A stretch of DNA of 11,490 nt from Collinsella sp. (GTDB lineage: Bacteria > Actinomycetota > Coriobacteriia > Coriobacteriales > Coriobacteriaceae). The translations under genes were made by a program, and so were the position numbers. The notes under the pieces were generated by a model that worked only from the letters and a program-made list of their open reading frames with translations, did not search any database and had not been told where the DNA came from. This document shows positions 1 to 6,709 of the stretch, piece by piece; the first letter of the stretch is position 1; each line of letters begins with the position of its first letter. The DNA lies in the NCBI GenBank assembly GCA_019425005.1, contig JAHYYK010000064.1, positions 1 to 11,490 on the forward strand, read 5' to 3'.

Positions 1-37
1 CGATCAGATATGCCGGCAGCAGACCGGTTTCGGACAT
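1..37 (-). CDS. holA: DNA polymerase III subunit delta, N-terminal fragment (probable)
   Basis: Only the first 12 codons lie in the window. The minus strand reads ATG from position 37, giving MSETGLLPAYLI before the window ends. A strong ribosome binding site (GGAGGGGAG) sits just upstream. The LLPAYLI string resembles the start of the HolA delta subunit, the clamp-loader protein that opens the beta sliding clamp, where a phrase like 'AYLIVGEDE' begins the nucleotide-binding fold. holA commonly follows comEA-comEC in Actinobacteria and Firmicutes, and comEC is directly upstream here. The name therefore rests on a very short peptide plus gene order. It has its own candidate promoter, so it need not depend on comEC transcription. 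Confidence 0.55.
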   Translation of the reverse strand, partial: MSETGLLPAYLI

Positions 38-77
38 TGCGCTCCCCTCCCGCAGACTCTCGAATTCGTACCGTGCC

Positions 78-107
78 ATTTTAGCCCAGGGGTTGGTCCC
101 GCGCCAA
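78..107 (-). promoter_or_regulatory. Candidate sigma-70-type promoter for holA
   Basis: On the minus strand TTGGCG (107-102) is followed after 18 nt by TAAAAT (83-78). The expected transcript start is near 71, about 34 nt before the ATG at 37. TTGGCG matches 4 of 6 and TAAAAT 5 of 6 consensus positions. It lies in the 78-nt gap after the comEC stop. No terminator is visible between comEC and this promoter, so read-through from comEC is also possible. Confidence 0.45.
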
Positions 108-115
108 CGGCAGCA

Positions 116-2419
116 TCACGGTCGCTGGCATCGCATGGCAAAACCTGTTACGGTCGGCGAGACGGTAATGTCTCCTTGTTCAATGGTACATGCGAACGCG
201 CCGCCCGCATCGCGAACGGCATCGATGCAGGCATCGGATGGATGGCCGTAGCGGTTGCCCTCGCCCGCACTCGCCATAGAGAGCTCGGGCTTAAGCGTTT
301 CCAGCAGGTCTTTGTCGACGGAAACTTTTGAGCCGTGATGCCCCAGCTTGAGCACATCGATATCACCCACCTCCTGTACAAACTCGCGCTCCTGATCGAG
401 CTCGGCATCACCAGTGAGGAGCATACGCAGGCTCTTGCATTCCCGGGCATAGGAGAGCAGCAAGACAAGCGAGTCCTCATTGCCCTCGCCATCCACCGTG
501 TCAAACGGCCACATCACACGAGCCCGAAATGCGCCGATATCGACCGTATCCCCGCGAGCCACCTGCCGATACGTTACGCCGGGGCGATTCAGGACCTCAG
601 CAGGCGCACCGTCCAGCGCATCCGCTGCAACTGCAATGGTTCCAACCGAAAACCGATCGAGCACATCGGGAAGACCACCCCAATGATCTTCGTCCCAATG
701 TGTCACGAAGACGGCGTCGATATGGTGGACATTGTTGCGAACCAACGCCGCTACCACGCGCTCGTCGAGCCCGCAGTCGACGAGCGCTACTGCGCCGCCC
801 TCGCGGATAAGAATCGCATCGGCCTGGCCCACATCGAGTACCGTCACCGAAGGCGGAGCGAATCGATCCCAGTAGACGTACGGAATCGCAGCCAAGAGCA
901 CCAGGCATGCAAGCCCCACCGCCATAAGACGTGCACGGGGACGCGGCCACCAGACCAGCAGAACCGCCAGCAAACACGGCACTAGGTAAATCCACATGCT
1001 ATCGGGCGGCACGCTCACGGATGCACCCGGCACGGCGGCAAACAGCTGCTCGAAAAACAGCGCGCAACGGGCGGCAATCATGGGCACAACGAGCGCCCAA
1101 GTCCGCAACGGTCCCACGAGCGAAAAGGGAACCAGCACGATGGACACAGCAAGCAGTACGCTCACCACCGGACCGATGACCGCATTTGCCAACGGAGCAA
1201 TGAGCGAGAACGTACCGAATGCAGGAATGGTAATGGGAAGGGTCGCCAACTGCGAGCACAGCGTGACGGAAAGCATGCCGGCAACGCCCGATGGCACACC
1301 CAGCTCACCCAAAGCGTAGGTCGCATAGGGGCAAAAGCACAGAATGGCTAAGACGCTAGCACATGAAAGCTGAAAGCCCATCTCGAACAGCACCGTCGGC
1401 CTCAGTAGCACAAAGATGGACATGGTTACGAAGAGTGCCGATGCGCCGTGCCGACGACGACCCGCTCCGTTTACGACAAGCGTCGCGAACACCATGCAGC
1501 ACGCGCGCACGGCCGAGGGAGACGCGCCCGTAAAGGCAGCGTAGCCCACAAGCGTTATCGCCAATATCACCCGCTGAAAACCACGTGAGCACCGAGTCTT
1601 TTGCAATACGCCCTCGATCACAAACCCCACGATAGCCAGATGGCTGCCCGAGACGGCGATAAGATGCGCCGTTCCCGTCACCGAAAACCAGTCGCCCGCC
1701 GGCTGGGCGCGCAGCTCGGCCGAACGACCACAGACGACACCGGCTATGAGCGCACGTGCCGGGTCGGTCGCAGGCGCGATGGACGCAAGCAGCCAATTTC
1801 GCAGCCGAAGCAGCGGCCCCGGAGAGCCCTCATCGACCGACACAATCCGAACGGCTTTAACCTTGCGCACCTCGCCTCGGAGCGCGCGCAATCGTCCATA
1901 CGCATCGTTCTCAAAACGTGAAACGCGACCGATAACACGCACGTGCGCCCCGACCTTGAGCTCGCGGTCGCACGATAGGCGAACCGTTGCCAAGTTCTTA
2001 CCGTCCGCGCGTACCTCGCAGGTATAGGAATACACGTCGTCGTTTATGGATGGATCACCCTGCACGACAAACTCGAGGCTGCTTGCCGCTCGACCGTCGA
2101 GCGCCTTCGAGGCGTTGAGCGCGCCCGCAGCCCACCACGCCGAGACGACCGCTCCCGCCACGAGACCGACGGACGCGGCATACAGCCACCGCTTCCAAGG
2201 GGCAAGCCGCGCACAAGATTGAGCCAGCACAACGAATACCGTCGCCGCAACGGGAATGGCCCATAGCAGCCCGACCGCCGGCGCCTGCTCCCTCAGCAGC
2301 GCATCAGCGGCCACGTTGAGCACCAAGGCGCAGCTCATGCACATGCCGGCACACAGGGCCATCGTCCACGGCATCAGGGGCCGCGGAGGCATCACATGTT
2401 CGCGCTCGGTCGCACTCAT
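116..2419 (-). CDS. comEC: ComEC/Rec2 DNA uptake channel
   Basis: A 767-residue polytopic membrane protein of the ComEC/Rec2 family, which carries single-stranded DNA across the cytoplasmic membrane in natural transformation. The N-terminal third has hydrophobic segments (about 20-100) and a soluble domain (about 115-195). The central Competence domain includes VSGSHLA (256-262) and GFQLSCASV (348-356) and several further membrane segments. The C-terminal metallo-beta-lactamase-like domain starts at LDVGQADAIL (528-537). It keeps the metal ligands THWDEDHWGG (573-582), LTGDAE (668-673) and LGHHGSK (692-698), so it looks intact and possibly nuclease-competent. Length fits full-length family members. 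The chosen ATG (2419) overlaps the comEA stop as ATGA, so the two are probably translationally coupled. A start 4 codons upstream is possible but less likely. Confidence 0.93.
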   Translation of the reverse strand: MSATEREHVMPPRPLMPWTMALCAGMCMSCALVLNVAADALLREQAPAVGLLWAIPVAATVFVVLAQSCARLAPWKRWLYAASVGLVAGAVVSAWWAAGALNASKALDGRAASSLEFVVQGDPSINDDVYSYTCEVRADGKNLATVRLSCDRELKVGAHVRVIGRVSRFENDAYGRLRALRGEVRKVKAVRIVSVDEGSPGPLLRLRNWLLASIAPATDPARALIAGVVCGRSAELRAQPAGDWFSVTGTAHLIAVSGSHLAIVGFVIEGVLQKTRCSRGFQRVILAITLVGYAAFTGASPSAVRACCMVFATLVVNGAGRRRHGASALFVTMSIFVLLRPTVLFEMGFQLSCASVLAILCFCPYATYALGELGVPSGVAGMLSVTLCSQLATLPITIPAFGTFSLIAPLANAVIGPVVSVLLAVSIVLVPFSLVGPLRTWALVVPMIAARCALFFEQLFAAVPGASVSVPPDSMWIYLVPCLLAVLLVWWPRPRARLMAVGLACLVLLAAIPYVYWDRFAPPSVTVLDVGQADAILIREGGAVALVDCGLDERVVAALVRNNVHHIDAVFVTHWDEDHWGGLPDVLDRFSVGTIAVAADALDGAPAEVLNRPGVTYRQVARGDTVDIGAFRARVMWPFDTVDGEGNEDSLVLLLSYARECKSLRMLLTGDAELDQEREFVQEVGDIDVLKLGHHGSKVSVDKDLLETLKPELSMASAGEGNRYGHPSDACIDAVRDAGGAFACTIEQGDITVSPTVTGFAMRCQRP

Positions 2420-3129
2420 ACGCAGATGCAATCTTTGATTTTGGCAAGCTTCTTCTCGCCGATTCCCGACACACGCATCAGATCGTCAACCGAGGCAAAA
2501 GCACCGTTCTTTGTACGCTCATCGATAATCGACTGTGCCACGGAGGGACCGATGCCCGAGAGCGTCTGCAGCTCTGCCGCGCTTGCCGTATTGATGTTGA
2601 CTAGGCCCGTTGCGCCACTCACGCCCAATGATGCGGAAGCCCCACCATCAACACCGGCTTCCGCAATGGACGCCTGCTGCTCCCCTACCGTTGGAACGTG
2701 AATCTTCTGTCCATCGACGACCTTAGATGCCCGATTGAGCCCCGTAACGTCTGCCTCGGGCGCCAGCCCGCCGGCGGCATCTATCGCCTGAGCCACCCGC
2801 GCGCCGTCCTTGACGCGATATACACCGGGCGACACAACGGCACCATCAACATCGACATAAACCTCTGCCGCGGCAGACGCCTTAGACGAAGAGCCTTCGG
2901 ATGTCTTTCCGCTCGAGGCATCGCCGGATCCCGGCTCCACTAACGAGCCCGAACCATCAGTGCGCTCAAACGACACGCCGCCAGTACCGCCGCCAAGGTT
3001 CGCCATCGCCAAGCCGCTCGCCATCGCAATGACGACCAGTATCGCCATCACCACTGCCTTATGACCGAGCAGCTTGTCCGCCAAGCGGTCCATCCGTTTG
3101 ACCCGTTCGTGTTGTTCGCGCTGCGCCAT
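2416..3129 (-). CDS. comEA: ComEA-like DNA-binding competence protein
   Basis: A 237-residue membrane-anchored protein that would bind double-stranded DNA outside the membrane and pass it to ComEC. The order is a charged cytoplasmic N-terminus, one transmembrane helix (about 25-45), a Ser/Gly/Glu-rich linker (46-88) and an SLBB domain (about 89-147, VYVDVDGAVVSPGVYRV). A second low-complexity linker (148-175) follows, then a double helix-hairpin-helix DNA-binding domain (about 177-235) starting INTASAAEL, with SGIGPSVA (191-198) and SGIGEKKL (221-228). This is the full ComEA architecture of Gram-positive bacteria. The ATG at 3129 was chosen because GGGAGG lies 7 nt upstream; the frame extends to 3207 but those codons lack a ribosome site. 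It is the first gene of the comEA-comEC pair. Confidence 0.93.
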   Translation of the reverse strand: MAQREQHERVKRMDRLADKLLGHKAVVMAILVVIAMASGLAMANLGGGTGGVSFERTDGSGSLVEPGSGDASSGKTSEGSSSKASAAAEVYVDVDGAVVSPGVYRVKDGARVAQAIDAAGGLAPEADVTGLNRASKVVDGQKIHVPTVGEQQASIAEAGVDGGASASLGVSGATGLVNINTASAAELQTLSGIGPSVAQSIIDERTKNGAFASVDDLMRVSGIGEKKLAKIKDCICV

Positions 3130-3179
3130 AGCAAAACCTCCCAACAACATCGTGTCAGGAAAAGAGTCCTGCAACAGCC

Positions 3180-3207
3180 ATTCTCCAAAACCGGTTTTCG
3201 CGGTCAA
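3180..3207 (-). promoter_or_regulatory. Candidate comEA promoter with a palindrome in its spacer
   Basis: On the minus strand TTGACC (3207-3202, 5 of 6 consensus) is followed after 16 nt by GAGAAT (3185-3180, 4 of 6). The predicted start is about 44 nt before the comEA ATG. The perfect 12-bp palindrome AAAACCGGTTTT (3187-3198) fills most of the spacer, which is where an operator could control access. The promoter call is by eye and the -10 is weak; the palindrome is certain. Confidence 0.4.
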
Positions 3208-3227
3208 ACCAAAAGCCGACCAAAACC
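3185..3227. repeat. Three short CCAAAA(C/G)C direct repeats upstream of comEA
   Basis: Plus-strand copies are CCAAAACC (3185-3192), CCAAAAGC (3209-3216) and CCAAAACC (3220-3227). The starts are 24 and 11 nt apart, close to whole helical turns, so the copies would face the same side of the DNA. The first overlaps the palindrome AAAACCGGTTTT. This could be a cluster of regulator half-sites, but 8-bp repeats can arise by chance. Confidence 0.4.
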
Positions 3228-3298
3228 TTGCGAAATACTGTCCATTTATTCAGGCACACGTCAGCAAATGAACACTTAGCCGCAAAATGCCCAGATAG

Positions 3299-3333
3299 CA
3301 AAAGACCGACGATGCAGACGCATCGTCGGTCTA
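3299..3333 (-). terminator. Rho-independent terminator after thiI
   Basis: A perfect 13-bp stem is formed by 3303-3315 and 3320-3332 (AGACCGACGATGC / GCATCGTCGGTCT) with a 4-nt loop. On the minus strand it is followed by TTTTGC (3302-3297 region). It starts 10 nt after the thiI stop codon and would end the mihF-gmk-rpoZ-thiI transcript. The plus-strand side has no T run, so it acts in one direction only. Confidence 0.88.
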
Positions 3334-3342
3334 TGCACAAAA

Positions 3343-4587
3343 TTACTCGTGATCTTGGTAAATCTCACGCGTAGCAAGCTCCGAATGTTTGCGTTTTAAG
3401 GTCTTAGGGGCCTTATACGTGTTGCTCTCGAAGTCAATGTACTCGGTCTGCTTGAGCAGGTGCTCGATCATCTCCTCATGATCGAACAACTCCCAGGCCT
3501 CATGCACGGCATCGAGTTTAGCGTGCGTCTCGGGACGACGCGGCATAAACAGCGTGCAGCAGTCGGGAGCGGCCTCAGTCGAAATATCGAACGTACCGAT
3601 CTCCTCGGCACGCGCGATGATCTCCTGCTTGTCCGAACCGATGAGAGGGCGGAACACGGGGATCTTCACGGCCTCGTTGACGGCCATGATGTTCTCAAGC
3701 GTTTGGGAGGCAACCTGCCCAAGCGATTCACCCGTAACGATGGCCTTGGCACCCTCGATGTGTGCAATGCGCTCGGCAACCGAATACATAATGCGGCGAT
3801 ACATAATCACGCGCAGGTTGCTGGGACAGGTGACCGAAATCTCACGCTGGCAGTCGCCAAACGGCACCACGTACAGGCGGCCGATCTGGACACCTGGCTC
3901 AAGCGCACGGATGATGTCCTGCACCAAATACTCGCTCGTATCGGACGTCTGCGGACGACCGGAGAAATGTACCGGCACGCACACCGCGCCGCGACGCGCG
4001 AGCATCCAGGTCGCCACCGGAGAATCGATACCCGACGACAACAGCGTCACGACCTTGCCGGCAGAACCCACCGGCAGACCGCCCACGCCACGCTCGGAGC
4101 GCGCATACACGTAGACGCTACCCTGGACCACCAGTACGTGCACCATCGCATCGGGGTCGCGCATTTGAACCTTTTTATCGGGGAAGGCCTCGCACAGTAC
4201 CTCGCCCACCTGACGATTGATATCAATCGAGGTGAGCTCATAGTCAGTATTGGAGCGCTTGGCGTGCACCTTAAACGAATCGAAAGGACCAAACTCGCGC
4301 AGTGCCTTCACGGCGGCGGCGCAGTACTCTTGCGGGTCGCGGTTGGTGTGATACGCCAAAGACACACGAGCAACGCCGGGAACGGTGCGAATGACACGCG
4401 CCGCCTCATCGGCCTGATGCTCGTTAAAGGTCACGAGAATATAACCGGAAATTCGAGACACGGCATTCACGGAAAAGGCGGCCAAGGCCGCCTTGATGTT
4501 ATCCATGAGGATATGCTCAAAATGTGCGCGGTTCTTACCCTTCAGTCCAACCTCGTGATAGTGGACCAGGCAGACGCGAGCCGCCAT
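3343..4587 (-). CDS. thiI: tRNA 4-thiouridine synthase / thiamine sulfurtransferase ThiI
   Basis: A 414-residue cytoplasmic enzyme. ThiI adenylates U8 of tRNA and transfers sulfur to make 4-thiouridine; in many bacteria it also supplies sulfur for the thiamine thiazole. Visible parts are the N-terminal ferredoxin-like segment with HYHEVGLKGKNR (9-20), a THUMP RNA-binding domain (about 60-165) and the PP-loop ATP pyrophosphatase domain with SSGIDSPVA (184-192) and VTGESLGQVASQTLENI (284-300). The DCC motif (342-344) matches the conserved catalytic-cysteine region of the family. There is no C-terminal rhodanese domain of the E. coli type, so the persulfide is probably delivered by a separate cysteine desulfurase, as in Bacillus. 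Its ATG directly abuts the rpoZ stop (TAAATG), indicating co-transcription with rpoZ. Confidence 0.95.
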   Translation of the reverse strand: MAARVCLVHYHEVGLKGKNRAHFEHILMDNIKAALAAFSVNAVSRISGYILVTFNEHQADEAARVIRTVPGVARVSLAYHTNRDPQEYCAAAVKALREFGPFDSFKVHAKRSNTDYELTSIDINRQVGEVLCEAFPDKKVQMRDPDAMVHVLVVQGSVYVYARSERGVGGLPVGSAGKVVTLLSSGIDSPVATWMLARRGAVCVPVHFSGRPQTSDTSEYLVQDIIRALEPGVQIGRLYVVPFGDCQREISVTCPSNLRVIMYRRIMYSVAERIAHIEGAKAIVTGESLGQVASQTLENIMAVNEAVKIPVFRPLIGSDKQEIIARAEEIGTFDISTEAAPDCCTLFMPRRPETHAKLDAVHEAWELFDHEEMIEHLLKQTEYIDFESNTYKAPKTLKRKHSELATREIYQDHE

Positions 4588-4869
4588 TTAGGCTTCAGCA
4601 ACCTTGTGGCCGAGCGCCTTCTCGTAACGGGCCTCGTCGTAAGAGATGTCGCCGTCGACAATCTCGTCCATAGCCATCGAAATGGTATCGGCACCGGAAA
4701 GCCCGATGGTGATGTCATCGACATCCTGGACGGCAAGCACGCGGTTGTGCTGGCCACGCAGCATGCTGTTAATGTCGCAGGCGCGCTTGGAGGCAAGCGA
4801 AGCGAGCAGGAAGCGGTTGTGATCGGTCTTCTCCAGAAGATCGTCAATGCAAGGCTTTACAACGGACAC
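4588..4869 (-). CDS. rpoZ: DNA-directed RNA polymerase omega subunit
   Basis: A 93-residue protein with the RpoZ signature near its start: CIDDLLEKTDHNRFLLASLASKRACDI (about 7-33) corresponds to the conserved 'IDdLLek ... Y.LV..aakRA..i' segment that folds around the beta' subunit C-terminus. Omega helps assemble and stabilise RNA polymerase. A family-typical 'I.lALdEI..g.I' stretch is seen at 62-75 (TISMAMDEIVDGDI). The start is GTG at 4869, 5 nt after the gmk stop. GAGG lies only 3 nt upstream of it, so translation may rely on coupling with gmk. The gmk-rpoZ pairing is widespread and supports the call. Confidence 0.93.
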   Translation of the reverse strand: MSVVKPCIDDLLEKTDHNRFLLASLASKRACDINSMLRGQHNRVLAVQDVDDITIGLSGADTISMAMDEIVDGDISYDEARYEKALGHKVAEA

Positions 4870-4874
4870 GGACC

Positions 4875-5444
4875 TCAGATCCTTTCATGCATATCGAGAA
4901 CGCGAACGAGCTCATCGGTCGCGCGGTCGAGATCGTCATTAACCACGACGTCGTCGTAGCGGTCGGCAAGGGCAAGCTCATCGGCGGCGTTTGCCATACG
5001 CAGCTCAATCGTCTCGGGCGTCTCGGTACCGCGACCGACCAGGCGCTCGCGGAGTACCTCAAGCGAAGGCGGCTTGATAAAGATCAACACGGCCTCGGGG
5101 AAACGCTCCTTCACCTGCAGGGCGCCCTGGACATCGATCTCCAAAATCAGAGATGCGCCAGAGGCGAGCTTGGATGTGACCTCGCTCACCAACGTGCCGT
5201 AGCAGTTACCGTGGACCTCGGCCCACTCAACAAACTCACCGTTTGCCACGCGGCGGTCGAACTCCTCGCGCGTCAGAAAAAAGTAGTTGACGCCGTCGAC
5301 CTCACCTTTGCGTGGTGCTCGCGTGGTAGCCGAAACCGTCAGGCCCAGGTCCGAGCGGCGCTCGCGCACACGAGTGACGAGCGTACCCTTCCCTGCGCCT
5401 GACGGTCCAGAAATCACAAAGAGCTTGGAATCCTGAGCGCTCAC
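4875..5444 (-). CDS. gmk: Guanylate kinase
   Basis: A 189-residue cytosolic kinase converting GMP (or dGMP) and ATP to GDP (dGDP) and ADP. It shows the P-loop GPSGAGKGT (13-21), the GMP-binding segment SATTRAPRKGEVDGVNYFF (38-56), EWAEVHGNCYGT (73-84), LEIDVQGA (101-108) and a lid-like RLVGRGTETPE (134-144). Length is normal for the family. The start is GTG at 5444, immediately after the TAA of mihF with no gap, so initiation is probably by ribosomes ending mihF. It sits between mihF and rpoZ exactly as in mycobacteria. Confidence 0.96.
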   Translation of the reverse strand: MSAQDSKLFVISGPSGAGKGTLVTRVRERRSDLGLTVSATTRAPRKGEVDGVNYFFLTREEFDRRVANGEFVEWAEVHGNCYGTLVSEVTSKLASGASLILEIDVQGALQVKERFPEAVLIFIKPPSLEVLRERLVGRGTETPETIELRMANAADELALADRYDDVVVNDDLDRATDELVRVLDMHERI

Positions 5445-5753
5445 TTATTTGGTCAGCTGCTCGAGGAGCTGCTCGCGCTGACGGACGCCGAGGCCCTGGA
5501 CGCGACGGGTAGCGGAGATACCAAGCTCCTCCATGATCTTGGCGGCCTTGGCCTTGCCATAACCAGGAAGAGACTCGATGAGGGTGGAAACCTTCATGCG
5601 GGAAGCGATGGGGTCATCGGAGTTGAGCACGGACTCGAGGGACTTCTCGCCCTTCTTGATCTGCTCGCGAAGCTCAGCGCGGGCGTGACGTGCGGCAGCA
5701 GCCTTCTCAAGAGCCTGCTTACGCTGCTCATCGGTAAGCTGAGGGAGTGCCAT
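5445..5753 (-). CDS. mihF: Actinobacterial integration host factor mIHF
   Basis: A 102-residue basic nucleoid-associated protein. It begins MALPQLTDEQRKQALEKAAAA (1-21), closely matching the mycobacterial mIHF N-terminus as I recall it. Residues 53-90 (MKVSTLIESLPGYGKAKAAK ... RRVQGLG) form the DNA-binding helix-two-turn-helix core. mIHF bends DNA and influences chromosome compaction and transcription; it is unrelated to the proteobacterial IhfAB pair and is characteristic of Actinobacteria, so it is the best lineage marker here. The start is ATG at 5753, with GGAGG 5 nt upstream; the frame extends to a TTG at 5765 that lies within that ribosome site and is rejected. It is the first gene of mihF-gmk-rpoZ-thiI. 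Confidence 0.95.
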   Translation of the reverse strand: MALPQLTDEQRKQALEKAAAARHARAELREQIKKGEKSLESVLNSDDPIASRMKVSTLIESLPGYGKAKAAKIMEELGISATRRVQGLGVRQREQLLEQLTK

Positions 5754-5794
5754 TCGTACCTCCAAATAGTTGGGTTATATCTGATTCAATAATT

Positions 5795-5826
5795 GGCATT
5801 TTAGCACGTAGAACGTACAAAATGCC
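5795..5826. promoter_or_regulatory. Palindrome overlapping the likely mihF promoter
   Basis: GGCATTTTAGCACGT (5795-5809) and ACGTACAAAATGCC (5813-5826) form a near-perfect inverted repeat with a 3-nt centre, one extra base and one G-T-type pair. On the minus strand it contains TAAAAT (5803-5798), a 5-of-6 match to a -10 box, which would start mihF transcription about 38 nt before its ATG. No good -35 box is seen at 17-18 nt. There is no T run to make it a terminator. It could be an operator or, if transcription starts farther upstream (for example TTGCAC, 17 nt, TAACCT at 5870-5842), a 5'-leader hairpin. Confidence 0.5.
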
Positions 5827-5870
5827 CAATCGCGGCTCCATAGGTTAGACGATACCCGCAAAAAGTGCAA

Positions 5871-5955
5871 TATACTGCGCCCAAAGTTAAGCCCCTGACC
5901 TGCGATTCCACACAAAGGATGGGAAAGTTTACGCAGGCACAGGGGCTATTTTGTG
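5871..5955 (+). ncRNA. Candidate small RNA (long hairpin between pyrF and mihF)
   Basis: Plus-strand TATACT (5871-5876) is a 5-of-6 match to a -10 box. About 14 nt downstream begins a long imperfect hairpin: AGCCCCTG (5890-5897) pairs with CAGGGGCT (5940-5947) and CCTGCG (5899-5904) with CGCAGG (5932-5937). A possible inner UUCC/GGAA stem closes a purine-rich apical loop. The stem is followed by ATTTTGT, a modest U-tract, so a short plus-strand RNA of about 70 nt is possible. The -35 is poor (TTAGAC lies 20 nt upstream). The alternative is that the structure is read from the minus strand as the 3' end of the pyr operon mRNA, where the trailing TTAACTTT is a weaker tract. Strand and function are uncertain. 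Confidence 0.35.
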
Positions 5956-5992
5956 CTAATGAGACCCAAAAGTGGTGACTTAGGGGAATCTT

Positions 5993-6709
5993 TTACGCGA
6001 TGTTTTCGACCAGCTCGGCGACAATGGCGTCAAAGGCGGCAACCGGATCGTCGGCGCCGGTGATGGGACGGCCCACCACAATGTGGCTTGCGCCACGCTC
6101 GATAGCCTGGGAAGGCGTCGCCACGCGGGACTGGTCGCCTAAGGCGGCACCCACCGGACGCACACCCGGAGTCACGATCAGGGCATCAGGACCCAGCAGC
6201 TCACGCATGTCGTGAGCCTCCATCGGCGAGCACACGATGCCATCGATGCCGTTGGCCTGAGCGAGCTTTGCCAGGCGGGCGGCCTCCTCGGCCACCGGCG
6301 ACTCGACGCCAATCTCGCTCAAGGCATCCTGATTCATGCTCGTGAGCACGGTGATGGCGACGAGCTTGGCGCGGTCCTCGCGCGCCTCCTCGGCACCCTC
6401 GCGGCAGGCAGCGAGCATGGCGCCCGAACCCAAGCCGTGAACCGAGAGCAGGTCGGCACCGGCAAGCGAGGCCGAACGGGCGGCACCGCGAACCTGATGC
6501 GGAATATCATGGAACTTAAGGTCAAGGAAGACCTTAAAGCCCAGGTCCTTAAAGGTCTTGACGATCTCGGGGCCCTCAGCGTAATAGAGCGTCATACCAA
6601 CCTTAAGCCAGGCGGCATGGCCCGAAAGCTCGTGGGCAAGCTCGAGCGCACGCTCGCGGTCGCAGTCGAGAGCGACGATTACGCGGTCGCGGGCATCGGT
6701 CTCTAGCAT
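5993..6709 (-). CDS. pyrF: Orotidine 5'-phosphate decarboxylase
   Basis: A 238-residue TIM-barrel enzyme that decarboxylates OMP to UMP, the last step of de novo pyrimidine synthesis. It shows VALDCD (12-17), LKVG (35-38), the catalytic DLKFHDIP (63-70), SVHGLG (89-94), TPGVRP (180-185) and the phosphate-binding VGRPIT (212-217). The Asp-Lys-X-X-Asp catalytic array is intact, and length is typical of the short bacterial type. The ATG at 6709 lies inside the end of pyrD (GAATGCTAG, 7-nt overlap), so the two are coupled. It is the last gene of the pyr operon; no strong minus-strand terminator is visible just downstream other than the hairpin at 5890-5947. Confidence 0.96.
   Translation of the reverse strand: MLETDARDRVIVALDCDRERALELAHELSGHAAWLKVGMTLYYAEGPEIVKTFKDLGFKVFLDLKFHDIPHQVRGAARSASLAGADLLSVHGLGSGAMLAACREGAEEAREDRAKLVAITVLTSMNQDALSEIGVESPVAEEAARLAKLAQANGIDGIVCSPMEAHDMRELLGPDALIVTPGVRPVGAALGDQSRVATPSQAIERGASHIVVGRPITGADDPVAAFDAIVAELVENIA

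Noticed and set aside
3201..3243. Tiny minus-strand ORF (about 13 codons) before comEA
   Set aside because: No ribosome site and well within chance expectation.
3460..4959. Plus-strand open frame of 499 codons
   Set aside because: It lies opposite thiI, rpoZ and the end of gmk, all with clear family motifs, and its translation is rich in His, Arg and Leu with no recognisable domain. Long antisense frames are common in G+C-rich coding DNA.
5957..5992. Possible terminator directly after pyrF
   Set aside because: The segment after the pyrF stop has only short, weak pairing and no T run in the right place. The larger hairpin farther on is reported instead.
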